DNA from: Pseudaminobacter soli (ex Zhang et al. 2022)
GTDB taxonomy: Bacteria > Pseudomonadota > Alphaproteobacteria > Rhizobiales > Rhizobiaceae
Direction of reading: 5' to 3'
NCBI RefSeq assembly: GCF_014595955.1
Contig: NZ_JABVCF010000002.1
Coordinates: 434,001-498,000 of the forward strand
DNA: 64,000 bases
The notes under the pieces are model-generated. The model searched no databases and was not told where the DNA came from. It worked only from the letters and a program-made list of their open reading frames with translations. Shown one piece after another: positions 20,927 through 29,497 of this stretch. Both the position numbers and the translations under genes were made by a program. The number at the start of each line of letters is the position of its first letter. Position 1 is the first letter of the stretch.

Positions 20927-21679
20927 TCACATCAGCGACGTCTTCTCGGACAGGAACATGTAGTTCACGTCCATGTCGGCGGAGCGCTCCCAGCGATCCG
21001 CGAGCGGGTGGTAGACAACGCCGGTCCGGTCGGAGACCGACATGCCGGCCTGGTTGAGGGCCTTCTCCAACTCGTCCGGGCGCACCAGCCGGCCGTATTG
21101 ATGCGTACCCCGCGGCAGCCAGCGCAGCACATATTCCGCGCCGATGATCGCCAGGCCGAGCGCCTTGAGCGTGCGATTTATGGTGGCGACGAACATCAAC
21201 CCGCCCGGCTTCACCATCTCCGCGCAGCGGGAGATGTAAAGGTTGACGTCGGACACGTGCTCGACGACCTCCATGTTGAGGATGATGTCGAAGGCCTCGC
21301 CGGCATCCGCAAGATCCTCCGCGGTCGTCGCGCGGTAGTCGACGTTCACGCCCGATTCGGCCGCATGCAGCCGCGCGACCTCGATGTTGGTCGCGGATGC
21401 ATCAGCGCCGACCACCTCCGCGCCCAGCCGCGCCATCGGCTCGCAAAGCAATCCGCCGCCGCAGCCAATGTCGAGTATGCGCAGCCCTTCGAACGGCCGT
21501 GGGACCAGCGGGTCGCGGCCGAAACGCGCGGCGATGTGATCGCGGAGGTAGGAAAGCCGCACCGGATTGAATTTGTGGAGCGGCCGGAACTTTCCGTTCG
21601 GGTTCCACCACTCGGCGGCGAGGGCGGAGAAGCGTTCGACTTCTCCCGGATCGATCGTCGATCGTCGGGCTTCGGACAT
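20927..21679 (-). CDS. ubiG: Ubiquinone biosynthesis O-methyltransferase UbiG
   Basis: A 250-residue SAM methyltransferase. The N-terminus [36 protein letters not shown] is the UbiG signature, and motif I is [18 protein letters not shown]. The protein performs both O-methylation steps of ubiquinone synthesis at the inner membrane. The C-terminus contains [11 protein letters not shown], also conserved. It converges on the exporter gene and is divergent from the antiporter gene. Confidence 0.96.
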   Translation of the reverse strand: MSEARRSTIDPGEVERFSALAAEWWNPNGKFRPLHKFNPVRLSYLRDHIAARFGRDPLVPRPFEGLRILDIGCGGGLLCEPMARLGAEVVGADASATNIEVARLHAAESGVNVDYRATTAEDLADAGEAFDIILNMEVVEHVSDVNLYISRCAEMVKPGGLMFVATINRTLKALGLAIIGAEYVLRWLPRGTHQYGRLVRPDELEKALNQAGMSVSDRTGVVYHPLADRWERSADMDVNYMFLSEKTSLM

Positions 21680-21824
21680 GCAGAGAACCTCCGTTCGCGA
21701 AGGAAGTCGTCCGGCAGCACGGCAAAGTCAATACGCGGTGCAAATGTGCGCTTGCGAACAAACCAGTTTCCCGGCAATGGACGAGCCTCGAAATGACGCA
21801 GCGGAATACCGGCGCGGGGGCTGG

Positions 21825-23597
21825 ATGCATCACAACGTAACGCTGATTGCCACGATAGCCATTTGCTTCGTGCTTGCATCCATATTCGGATATCTGGCGG
21901 ATCGGCTGCGCCTGCCCCCGCTCGTCGGCTATCTCGTGGCGGGTGTCGCGATCGGATCATTCGCCACCGGCCTTGTCGCTGACGGCGATCTTGCTTCGCA
22001 ACTCGCCGAGATGGGCGTGATCCTGCTGATGTTCGGTGTAGGGCTGCATTTCTCAGCCTCCGATCTGTTGGCGGTGCGCGGCATTGCGGTGCCGGGCGCG
22101 ATCGGTCAGATCGTCCTCGCCACGCTCCTCGGGATGGGAATCGCTTCCTTGTGGGGCTGGAGCCTGGGTGCCGGGCTCGTCTTCGGGCTCAGCCTCTCGG
22201 TTGCGAGCACCGTGGTGCTGCTGAAGGCGCTCGAAGAGCGCAACATGCTGAACACGCCGAACGGGCGGGTGGCCGTCGGCTGGCTCATTGTCGAGGACCT
22301 GGCGATGGTGCTGGCGCTGGTGCTGCTGCCCGCGGTCGCCGAGATGCTGGGGAACGGGGCGGCTCATGGGGCGGCCGGGCATGCGGCGGATGCAGGCGGC
22401 CAGCCGCTTCTGCTGACCCTGGCGATCACCCTGGCCAAGGTAGGGGTTTTCGCCGCGCTGGCGATCATGTTCGGGCCGAAGGTCGTGCCCTGGCTTCTCA
22501 CGCAGGTGGCGCGCACGGGCTCGCGAGAGCTCTTCACCCTCACCGTGCTCGCGGTGGCGATCGGCATCGCCTACGGCTCTGCGCAGGTGTTCGGCGTCTC
22601 CTTTGCGCTGGGGGCCTTTTTCGCCGGCCTGGTACTGGGCGAATCCAATCTCAGCCACAAGGCGGCCGCTGAGTCGCTGCCGTTGCAGGACGCCTTCTCG
22701 GTCCTGTTCTTTGTGTCCGTCGGCATGCTTTTCAATCCGTCGGTGCTGATGGAGCAGCCGCTCGAGGTGCTGTTGGTCCTGGCGATCATCATGGTGGGCA
22801 AGGCGGTGATCGCCTTCGCCATCGTCCTTGCCCTGCGCTACCCGATCAGCCTCGGCCTCACCGTGTCGGCCAGCCTCGCCCAGGTCGGCGAGTTCTCCTT
22901 CATTCTCATCGGACTTGGCGTTGCCTATGGACTGGTCTCGCAAGAAGGGCAGGATCTGGTCCTTGCCGGCGCGCTTCTGTCGATCACCTTCAATCCACTT
23001 ATCATGACCGCGGCGGGGGAGGCGAAGGCGTGGGCGAGAAACCGCTGGCCGGCCCTGATGGCAGGCTATGGACGCGTCCAGTACGATGCGCTGACCCGGG
23101 AACTCGATCGCATTCGCGCAATCCAGGAGGAGCGCGAGAAGGCGCGGCGGGTGAAGATCGAATCGCTCATCGAGACGTTCCCGCTCTTGTCGCTGATCGA
23201 TGCGGAGGATCGGGAAGAACTGCTGCTGCTCTTTCGCCCGAAGACCGCCTCGCCCGGCGAGCGGGTCATCCGCACCGGCGACCGCGCCGACGGCATGTAT
23301 TTTATCTCTTCCGGCGCGGTCGAGGTGGAGGTGGGCGGGCGCAGCATACGGCTGGAGCCGGGGTCCTTCTTTGGGGAAATGGCGCTGCTGAGCGGCTCAC
23401 GGCGTATCGCTGACGTCATCGCCGTGGATTTTTGCGAGTTCCTGGTCCTGGAACGGCGCGACTTCAACCAGTTCATGGCCCGCCATCCGCAACTGCGCGC
23501 TGCCGTCGACGCAATGGCGCGCGAGCGGCTCGAAGCGAACCGCGCCTACGCAGACGATCTGGCCAAGCAGGACAGCGATCTGAGCGATACGCCCTAG
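21825..23597 (+). CDS. CPA2-family cation:proton antiporter with C-terminal cyclic-nucleotide-binding domain
   Basis: A 590-residue protein from ATG 21825 (GGGGGCTGG upstream). Residues 1-390 form a Na+/H+ exchanger domain of about 12 helices, opening SIFGYLADRLRLPPLVGYLVAGVAIG, as in KefB/YbaL. Instead of the usual TrkA-N domain, residues about 440-575 are a cNMP-binding-like domain (FRPKTASPGERVIRTGDRADG, then GSFFGEMALLSGSRRIADV). It likely exchanges K+ or Na+ for protons across the inner membrane with ligand gating. The bound ligand is unknown. Confidence 0.9.
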   Translation: MHHNVTLIATIAICFVLASIFGYLADRLRLPPLVGYLVAGVAIGSFATGLVADGDLASQLAEMGVILLMFGVGLHFSASDLLAVRGIAVPGAIGQIVLATLLGMGIASLWGWSLGAGLVFGLSLSVASTVVLLKALEERNMLNTPNGRVAVGWLIVEDLAMVLALVLLPAVAEMLGNGAAHGAAGHAADAGGQPLLLTLAITLAKVGVFAALAIMFGPKVVPWLLTQVARTGSRELFTLTVLAVAIGIAYGSAQVFGVSFALGAFFAGLVLGESNLSHKAAAESLPLQDAFSVLFFVSVGMLFNPSVLMEQPLEVLLVLAIIMVGKAVIAFAIVLALRYPISLGLTVSASLAQVGEFSFILIGLGVAYGLVSQEGQDLVLAGALLSITFNPLIMTAAGEAKAWARNRWPALMAGYGRVQYDALTRELDRIRAIQEEREKARRVKIESLIETFPLLSLIDAEDREELLLLFRPKTASPGERVIRTGDRADGMYFISSGAVEVEVGGRSIRLEPGSFFGEMALLSGSRRIADVIAVDFCEFLVLERRDFNQFMARHPQLRAAVDAMARERLEANRAYADDLAKQDSDLSDTP

Positions 23598-23750
23598 ACA
23601 CCCAGAGGACGTTCGGCGTGCCCCCGGGAAATCGCGGCGGCGAGATCGCTCGCGCGGGGATGAGCCTAGGCTCTAGCGCGCCTTCCGTTGGACCCAGGAA
23701 CATCTGGCAGGCTTTTCGGTTTTGCCGCGAAGCTGAATCCGGAAGGCAGG

Positions 23751-23918
23751 ATGATGGCTGCGCATGCCGGAGAAATAGCGCAAGAGACCGGCGACTTCCG
23801 CTGCCAAAAGTGCCACCAGCAGACGCACGTCGCTAAGGGGCACAAGATCCCGAAGTGTCCTCACTGCGGGTACGAGACCTACGATACGCGCTATCACGAA
23901 CCGGGGCGGAAGAGCTGA
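23751..23918 (+). CDS. Small zinc-ribbon protein
   Basis: A 55-residue protein from ATG 23751 (or the adjacent ATG 23754), preceded by GGAAGGCAGG. It has two CxxC knuckles, CQKC and CPHC, separated by about 18 residues (THVAKGHKIPKCPHCGYETYD). This looks like a rubredoxin-like or YgiT-type zinc ribbon. Small proteins of this kind are common in Rhizobiales; no function is known. Confidence 0.75.
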   Translation: MMAAHAGEIAQETGDFRCQKCHQQTHVAKGHKIPKCPHCGYETYDTRYHEPGRKS

Positions 23919-24011
23919 CAGCCTTCTTGGAGGCAGCCAGCCGGTGGGGCATCCGAGCCGACTGAAGCAGAATGCCTGCCGGGGGAGTTTCTCTATCGAA
24001 ACAAGTGAAGC

Positions 24012-24043
24012 CCGGGCTGAAGCCTGACGGCGCTTCAGCCCGG
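24012..24043. terminator. Strong hairpin, probable bidirectional terminator
   Basis: CCGGGCTGAAGC (24012-24023) pairs perfectly with GCTTCAGCCCGG (24032-24043) around an eight-base loop. It lies between two convergent genes: the zinc-ribbon gene ends at 23918 and the RTX gene ends at 24091. Confidence 0.7.
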
Positions 24044-24090
24044 ACGTCTTAGCTACAGACTTTTCGATCGATCGACTGACGAAACAGTCC

Positions 24091-26247
24091 TCAGGCGATC
24101 AGGACGAAGTCGCTCGTCGAAAGCGTGGTGACACCATTGAGCGTACCGATCAGCGCAAGATCGTACTCCGTGCCCGTTCCGTCCTGATCGAACCACAGGC
24201 GGCTGGTGTCGGTCTCGAACATGAAGATCGGCCCGTTGGTACCGGCCGGAACACCCGGAGTGGTCTGAAGCACCAGTTTCATCGCGCTGCTGGCATCCAT
24301 GCCGAAGTCGGATCGCGAAACCACCAGCTTGTCGCCTTCGGCCCGCTTGAAATCGGTGATGACGTCCGCCGGCCAACTGTTTGCTCCGTACCACAAGTTG
24401 TCGAGGTGGAACCGATCGGCTCCGGTGCCGCCGGTGAGCGTATCGGAGCCGGCGCCGCCGATCAGGGTGTCGTTGCCGCCACGCGCGTTGAGGACGTCGT
24501 CGGAACTGCCACCATCGAACCAGTCGTTCGCCGCGCTTCCGAGGAACACGTCATCGTAAGACGTCCCCTCGAATTTCTCGATGCTCGTGAAGGTGTCCTT
24601 GGTCGCCGCTCCGGCGTTCTTTTCCTGGTTCGTGAGGTCCACATAGACGGACTCCCCACTGTGCCAATAGCTGACGAAGTCCGTTCCCGCCCCACCGTTT
24701 ACGGTATCGGCGCCCCAGGCGATCAGGTCGTAATCGCCTGCAACCGGATTATGGGTGTCGTCGTAAAGGTGGAACGTATCGTTGCCGGCATCGCCGTTCA
24801 GCTTGTCGTTGCCGACGCCATCCCAGAAGATGTCATTGCCGTCGCCGCCATTGAGCGTATCGTTGTACGGCTTGTTGTAATCGTCTCCATCGTGGAGGGT
24901 GTCATTGCCGGCGCCGCCGTTGAGGACGTCGGTACCTGCATCGCCCTGCAGCCAATCGTTGCCGGCGCCGCCGTTCAGCTTGTCGTTGCCGCGGCCACCA
25001 TAGAGATAGTCATCGAGGCCGGCGCCGGTGACCGTGTCCCCGCCTGCGCCGCCGTGGAACTCGATGCTCTCGAAGCCGACAATGGTAGTGCCGTTGCCGA
25101 CATTGGTGAGCGTCTGTCCGCTGACGGCCAGATTGTAGTTCACGACGGTGGCGTACTTGGCGTCCTTCGAGTTGAGGTCGTCGAACATCAGGACGATCCG
25201 GTCGGTGCCGGTGCCGCCGACGCCCTTGTCTCCGACGCCGATCCCCACAACGTCATTGCCGGCGCCGCCGTCGACGACGTCGTAGTTGGTGCTGTCGTTG
25301 TCGGCCGTCGAACTCTCCGAGTAAACGTAGTCGTTGCCGTTGCCGCCGGTGACCGTGTCTGCGCCGTCGCCGCCATAGGCACCGTCGTCGCCGTCGCCGC
25401 CCTGCACGTTGTCGTTGCCCTCATCGCCGTACAGCGTATCGCGACCGTTGCCGCCGGTGATGATGTCAGCGCCGCCGCCGCCCGAGATGTAGTCGTGGCC
25501 CTCGCCACCATCGAGCGTGTCGCCGCCGGCGACATCGGACCAACCCCCCTCGCCATAGAGGGTGTCGTTACCATTACCACCATAGACCTTGTCGGCGCCG
25601 CTCCCGCCGTAAAGGATGTCATGACCGCCGAGACCCTTGATCGTATCGGCTCCGCCACCGCCCATAAGCATATCGCCCAGCATGTAGCCGGTGAGCTTGT
25701 CAGCATATGACGTGCCGGTGATGTTGTAGATCTCGACGTTCTTGACCGTGAAGCCGCCCGGTGCGGTCAACTGGATCAGGGGATCAGCGGCCGTGAAGGT
25801 GATGCCAGAGCCGGTCTTGGCGGAGTAGTCCGCCACCAGCGTATCGATGCCGCTGCCGCCATCGACCGTGTCGCCGTTCATTTCGCTCCATGAGCCGACA
25901 TCAAGCCTGTCGTCTCCGGCGTCACCGTAAAGCTTGTCGGCGCCGGCCCCACCGTAGAGAGTGTCGCTGCCGCTGCCGCCCGAAAGCGTGTCGTTGCCGT
26001 CTCCCCCGAAGAGGAAGTCGTCGTTTTCGCCGCCGTAAAGCTTGTCGGCACCGGCGTCCCCGTAGAGCCAGTCCCGACCATACCCGCCGTTGATGATGTC
26101 GTTTCCGTCTCCGCCGAAGACAGTATCATTGCCGTAGCCTGCGTTGACGGTGTCATTGCCGGCATAGGCATAGATGTAATCCGAGCCGGTGGTACCGGTG
26201 ATCGTCTCGGCGATCGTCGGATCGTCCTTCCCATTGATAGTTGCCAT
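24091..26247 (-). CDS. RTX-repeat calcium-binding secreted protein
   Basis: A 718-residue protein from ATG 26247 (AGGAAC upstream; ATG 26292 would add 15 residues). Nearly the whole length is made of GGxGxDxLx-type nonapeptides, for example YGGDGNDTLSGGSGSDTLYGG, forming Ca2+-loaded parallel beta-rolls. The C-terminus (TLIGGAGSDTLTGGTGADRFHLDN followed by VITDFKRAEGDKL) is the usual type I secretion ending. No signal peptide and no enzymatic domain are seen. No transporter gene adjoins it. Probably a surface or extracellular matrix protein. Confidence 0.9.
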   Translation of the reverse strand: MATINGKDDPTIAETITGTTGSDYIYAYAGNDTVNAGYGNDTVFGGDGNDIINGGYGRDWLYGDAGADKLYGGENDDFLFGGDGNDTLSGGSGSDTLYGGAGADKLYGDAGDDRLDVGSWSEMNGDTVDGGSGIDTLVADYSAKTGSGITFTAADPLIQLTAPGGFTVKNVEIYNITGTSYADKLTGYMLGDMLMGGGGADTIKGLGGHDILYGGSGADKVYGGNGNDTLYGEGGWSDVAGGDTLDGGEGHDYISGGGGADIITGGNGRDTLYGDEGNDNVQGGDGDDGAYGGDGADTVTGGNGNDYVYSESSTADNDSTNYDVVDGGAGNDVVGIGVGDKGVGGTGTDRIVLMFDDLNSKDAKYATVVNYNLAVSGQTLTNVGNGTTIVGFESIEFHGGAGGDTVTGAGLDDYLYGGRGNDKLNGGAGNDWLQGDAGTDVLNGGAGNDTLHDGDDYNKPYNDTLNGGDGNDIFWDGVGNDKLNGDAGNDTFHLYDDTHNPVAGDYDLIAWGADTVNGGAGTDFVSYWHSGESVYVDLTNQEKNAGAATKDTFTSIEKFEGTSYDDVFLGSAANDWFDGGSSDDVLNARGGNDTLIGGAGSDTLTGGTGADRFHLDNLWYGANSWPADVITDFKRAEGDKLVVSRSDFGMDASSAMKLVLQTTPGVPAGTNGPIFMFETDTSRLWFDQDGTGTEYDLALIGTLNGVTTLSTSDFVLIA

Positions 26248-26589
26248 TGAATCAAAGTTCCTGAGTTGAGGAATCGAAGTTTCGATGAGCACGAAAACCG
26301 TGCGTCTCTGGCGCTTGGCCGAGCGGACCTTGGGATGTCGAATGAAACGGGACGATGCCGCGCAGGAAAGTGTTTGTGTAACTGTTTCGCATCAGCGACC
26401 GCGGAAACCTGCTTAAGAAAATGAGCAGGCGACACAGAGCGAACCAGTACGAAAAGGCGTTATGGTCTGCCGGCAATGCAGTCAGACCGCTGTCCGACGC
26501 GCATGGCAGGAACCCGAGGGCGATGCGTCGGGGAGCCGCGACTGAAATTCCCTTTGCTTACGCAGGGATCGGATTCTCGGTGGCGCTGG
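26248..26589. other. Intergenic region upstream of the RTX gene
   Basis: This 342-base gap should hold the promoter of the minus-strand RTX gene and the 3' end of the fix operon. CCTGCT (26408-26413) and AGCAGG (26424-26429) could form a weak hairpin. The short reading frames here look non-coding. Nothing else is recognised. Confidence 0.4.
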
Positions 26590-26745
26590 CTAGCGCCGAG
26601 GTGCGACGTCGTCCTCGATCAGAATGCGTTCGGCGGCGCCGTCGAGGTCCTCGTACTGTCCGCTGCGCAGCGCCCAGATGAAGGCGACTAGACCCATGCC
26701 GCCGAGGAAAAGCGCAACCGGGATCAGGTAGGTAAGCGTGGTCAT
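26590..26745 (-). CDS. fixS: cbb3 oxidase assembly protein FixS/CcoS
   Basis: A 51-residue protein. The hydrophobic N-terminus LTYLIPVALFLGGMGLVAFIWALRSGQYEDLDGAA is the family pattern: one transmembrane helix, then WALRSGQYEDLDG. CcoS is needed for insertion of redox cofactors into the cbb3 oxidase. Its ATG overlaps the stop of fixI by four bases. Last gene of fixGHIS. Confidence 0.93.
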   Translation of the reverse strand: MTTLTYLIPVALFLGGMGLVAFIWALRSGQYEDLDGAAERILIEDDVAPRR

Positions 26746-29003
26746 GATGCGGCTGCCGGTTCGAGGGAACTCGGCCGCTTCTCGGCCTCGACGGAGGTAG
26801 CGGGAGCGCGGCTGCCGGCGAGCAGGCGGAGCGCGTTGGCGATCACCAGGATCGACGAGCCGGACATGGCGATTGCCGCGATGAGCGGCGTGACATAGCC
26901 GAGGATCGCGATCGGCACTGCGATTGCGTTATAGACGAGCGCCAGCGCGATGTTCTGCCGGATCAGACGGCCGGCGCGGCGCGACACCTCGATGGCGAGC
27001 GGCACGGCCTCCAGGCTCTCGCGCAGGAAGACGAAGTCTGCGGCATTGCGGCCGACATCCGCCGCGGTCGCCGGAGCGATCGAAACGTGTGCGGCCCCCA
27101 GTGCCGGAGCATCGTTCAGGCCGTCACCGACGAACAGGACCTTGCGGCCTTCTCGTGCGAGTTCCTCAAGCCGCTCGACCTTGCCTGCCGGCAGCAGGCC
27201 GGCCGCATAGTTTTCGATCGCAAGCTTCTCTGCGGTTGCCCGGCAGGCCGGCTCGGCATCTCCCGACAGCATCTCCACCAAGCGGCCTTCCTGCTTTAGG
27301 CGGGCTATCGTTTTCGCGGCACCCTGGCGCAGCACATCGTCGAATCGGAAGTTAGCGACGATCCTGCCGTCCCGCGCGAGCACTGTACCAGACTCGTCGG
27401 CGGCTTGCCCTTCGCTCGCCCAGGATGCCCGACCAAGGCGCCACGTCGAGCCTTGCGTGCGGCCTTCGATGCCGAAACCGGGTTTTTCGATCAGATCCGC
27501 AAAGACGGGGGCTGCGCCGTTGGACGTAGCCTCCCGCGCGATCGCCTGCGAAAGCGGATGGCGGGAATGGGCTGCGAGTTCCGCCGCGATCGGCATAAGT
27601 TCCGTTGCGATGTCATCGGCATTGACTAGCCGCGGCCGGCCGAGCGTTAGGGTACCGGTCTTGTCGAAGACGGTCGTATCGGCTTCCGCCAGCCGCTCCA
27701 TGGCCGAGCCGTCCTTCACCATGACGCCGTGCTCGAACAGCCGCCGGCCGGCCACCACCTGGACGATCGGCACCGCTAGCCCGAGCGCGCACGGGCAGGT
27801 GATGATCAGCACCGCGATGGCGATCGTCATCGCCTGATGCCAGTCGCCGTTAATGGCAAGCCAGCCGAGGAAAGTGATGAAGGCGGTGAGGTGCACCACC
27901 GGCGCATAGAGCGCCGACACGCGATCGGCGATGCGCCGGTAGCGCGTGCGCCCGCCCTCGGCAGCCTCCATCATGCGCATCATCTCGGCAAGGAAGGAGT
28001 CCGAAGCCGGGGCGGTGGCAACCACGGTCAGCGGGCCGGTGAGATTGAGCGTCCCTGCGCGTACCATGCCGCCGCCGGCGACGGCCTGCGGGCGACTTTC
28101 GCCGGTCACCAGAGAGGCATCGATGTCGGACGCGCCGTCCTCTACCCGTCCGTCGACCGGGATGCGCTCGCCTGCGGTGATCAGCAGGCGGTCGCCGGCG
28201 GCGATCTCGGCCAGGTCGCGATAGTCCCGCCGGCCCGCTTCGTCGATGACCAGGGCGCCGCGGGGTGCCAGCCGCGCCAGGCCGATGACGGCGGCGCGCG
28301 CCCGGTCGCGCATCATATGGTCGAGCGTTCGGCCGATCAGCAGGAAGAAGAGCAGGGACACGACGCCATCGAAATAGGCATGGGGCCCGTGCGTCAGCGT
28401 CTCATAGAGGCTCATCGCATAGGCCAGCGTGATACCGACCGCGATCGGCACGTCCATGTTCATGCGGCCGTGGCGCAGCGCGCTCCAGGCGGAGCGGTAG
28501 AAGATCGCGCCGGAGAAGGCGAGGGTCGGCAGGGCGATCAGGGCCGAGATCAGGTGGAAGAGATCGCGCGTGGCACCGTCTGCGCCGGACCACACCGCGA
28601 CCGAGAGGAGCATGATGTTGCCGGATGCGAAGCCCGCGATGGCGACGGCGCGGATCAGCTCGGCGAAAGTGCGGTCCTTTCCCACCTCGCCGTCCTGGAA
28701 AAGATGCGGCGGGTAGCCGATCCGGCTCAGCGTCTCGACAATTGGCGGAAGCTTGTCGCCGCGCCACTTCACGGTCACTCGCCTGGTCGACAGGTTGACC
28801 CGGGCTCCGGTCACCTCAGGCAAACGTGCGAGGCTGCCCTCGATGGTGGCGATGCAGGCGGCGCAGTGAACGGCCGGAACCGAGAGCTCCACCTGCGAGG
28901 TGCCGTCGCCCAACTGTCGGCTGGCAAGCCGAAGTTCGTCGGGGGAGAGCGTCGTCGTCAGGAGATCCGCGGCGGCTTCCGCACCGGGTGCGCAGCAGGT
29001 CAT
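26742..29003 (-). CDS. fixI: Copper-transporting P1B-type ATPase FixI/CcoI
   Basis: A 753-residue P-type ATPase from ATG 29003. It begins MTCCAPG, has an N-terminal metal-binding domain with CAAC (VHCAACIATIEG), the membrane CPCALGLA copper site, the phosphorylation loop DKTGTLTLGRP and the hinge GDGLNDAPALGAAH. CcoI moves copper to the periplasmic side for assembly of CuB in CcoN. It overlaps fixH by four bases and fixS by four bases, so the three are translationally coupled. Confidence 0.96.
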   Translation of the reverse strand: MTCCAPGAEAAADLLTTTLSPDELRLASRQLGDGTSQVELSVPAVHCAACIATIEGSLARLPEVTGARVNLSTRRVTVKWRGDKLPPIVETLSRIGYPPHLFQDGEVGKDRTFAELIRAVAIAGFASGNIMLLSVAVWSGADGATRDLFHLISALIALPTLAFSGAIFYRSAWSALRHGRMNMDVPIAVGITLAYAMSLYETLTHGPHAYFDGVVSLLFFLLIGRTLDHMMRDRARAAVIGLARLAPRGALVIDEAGRRDYRDLAEIAAGDRLLITAGERIPVDGRVEDGASDIDASLVTGESRPQAVAGGGMVRAGTLNLTGPLTVVATAPASDSFLAEMMRMMEAAEGGRTRYRRIADRVSALYAPVVHLTAFITFLGWLAINGDWHQAMTIAIAVLIITCPCALGLAVPIVQVVAGRRLFEHGVMVKDGSAMERLAEADTTVFDKTGTLTLGRPRLVNADDIATELMPIAAELAAHSRHPLSQAIAREATSNGAAPVFADLIEKPGFGIEGRTQGSTWRLGRASWASEGQAADESGTVLARDGRIVANFRFDDVLRQGAAKTIARLKQEGRLVEMLSGDAEPACRATAEKLAIENYAAGLLPAGKVERLEELAREGRKVLFVGDGLNDAPALGAAHVSIAPATAADVGRNAADFVFLRESLEAVPLAIEVSRRAGRLIRQNIALALVYNAIAVPIAILGYVTPLIAAIAMSGSSILVIANALRLLAGSRAPATSVEAEKRPSSLEPAAAS

Positions 29004-29497
29004 CTCAGTTCTCCATCCTGGACGGTCAGACGGCGGATCTCCCGGTAGGGATGGTCGAGACCGGCATCGATCTCGAACTCGGCAATCCACGCGCCGTCGC
29101 GCAGCGCGGTATCGGCCTCGAGTTCGCCCCCGGCGACGGGCTTGAGGAGCAGTGTACGATCCTCGGAGTCGCCGATCGGGCGTCTGATGCTGACCGTGCC
29201 CTTCACGGCGGCGACGGGCAGGTCGTCGCGATCGAACAGCTGATAGCTTATCCGGCCGTCGGAGAGTGCGAGCTTGGAACCCCAGCCTAACTCAGCCTGG
29301 GCGCGCCACTGTGCCGATTTCTCGTTGAACTCCTGGCTGGCGACATAGGAGTTGCGCACCACGAAGCCGCTCCAACTCGAATTGGCGAAAACCGCCATTG
29401 TGGCGTTGACGGCAATGATGACGCTGAAGAAGGCCAGCATGATCACGAGCATGTGGACGCCCGTGAATCCCCGCTTCCGGATGTGTGCTTCTCTCAT
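29000..29497 (-). CDS. fixH: cbb3 oxidase maturation protein FixH
   Basis: A 165-residue protein with one N-terminal transmembrane segment (GVHMLVIMLAFFSVIIAVNATMAVFA) followed by SSWSGFVVRNSYVASQEFNEK, the FixH core, and a beta-rich periplasmic domain. It is needed for cbb3 oxidase assembly alongside FixI. ATG 29497 overlaps the fixG stop by four bases. A longer in-frame upstream start was rejected because it lies within fixG. Confidence 0.93.
   Translation of the reverse strand: MREAHIRKRGFTGVHMLVIMLAFFSVIIAVNATMAVFANSSWSGFVVRNSYVASQEFNEKSAQWRAQAELGWGSKLALSDGRISYQLFDRDDLPVAAVKGTVSIRRPIGDSEDRTLLLKPVAGGELEADTALRDGAWIAEFEIDAGLDHPYREIRRLTVQDGELR

Noticed and set aside
24406-25710. 434-codon plus-strand frame rich in Val and Ala
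   Set aside because: It is antisense to the RTX repeats; its apparent repeats mirror the GGxGxD codons.
24400-26250. Regularly spaced short repeats resembling a CRISPR array
   Set aside because: The period is 27 bases in frame and encodes calcium-binding nonapeptides; there are no spacers.
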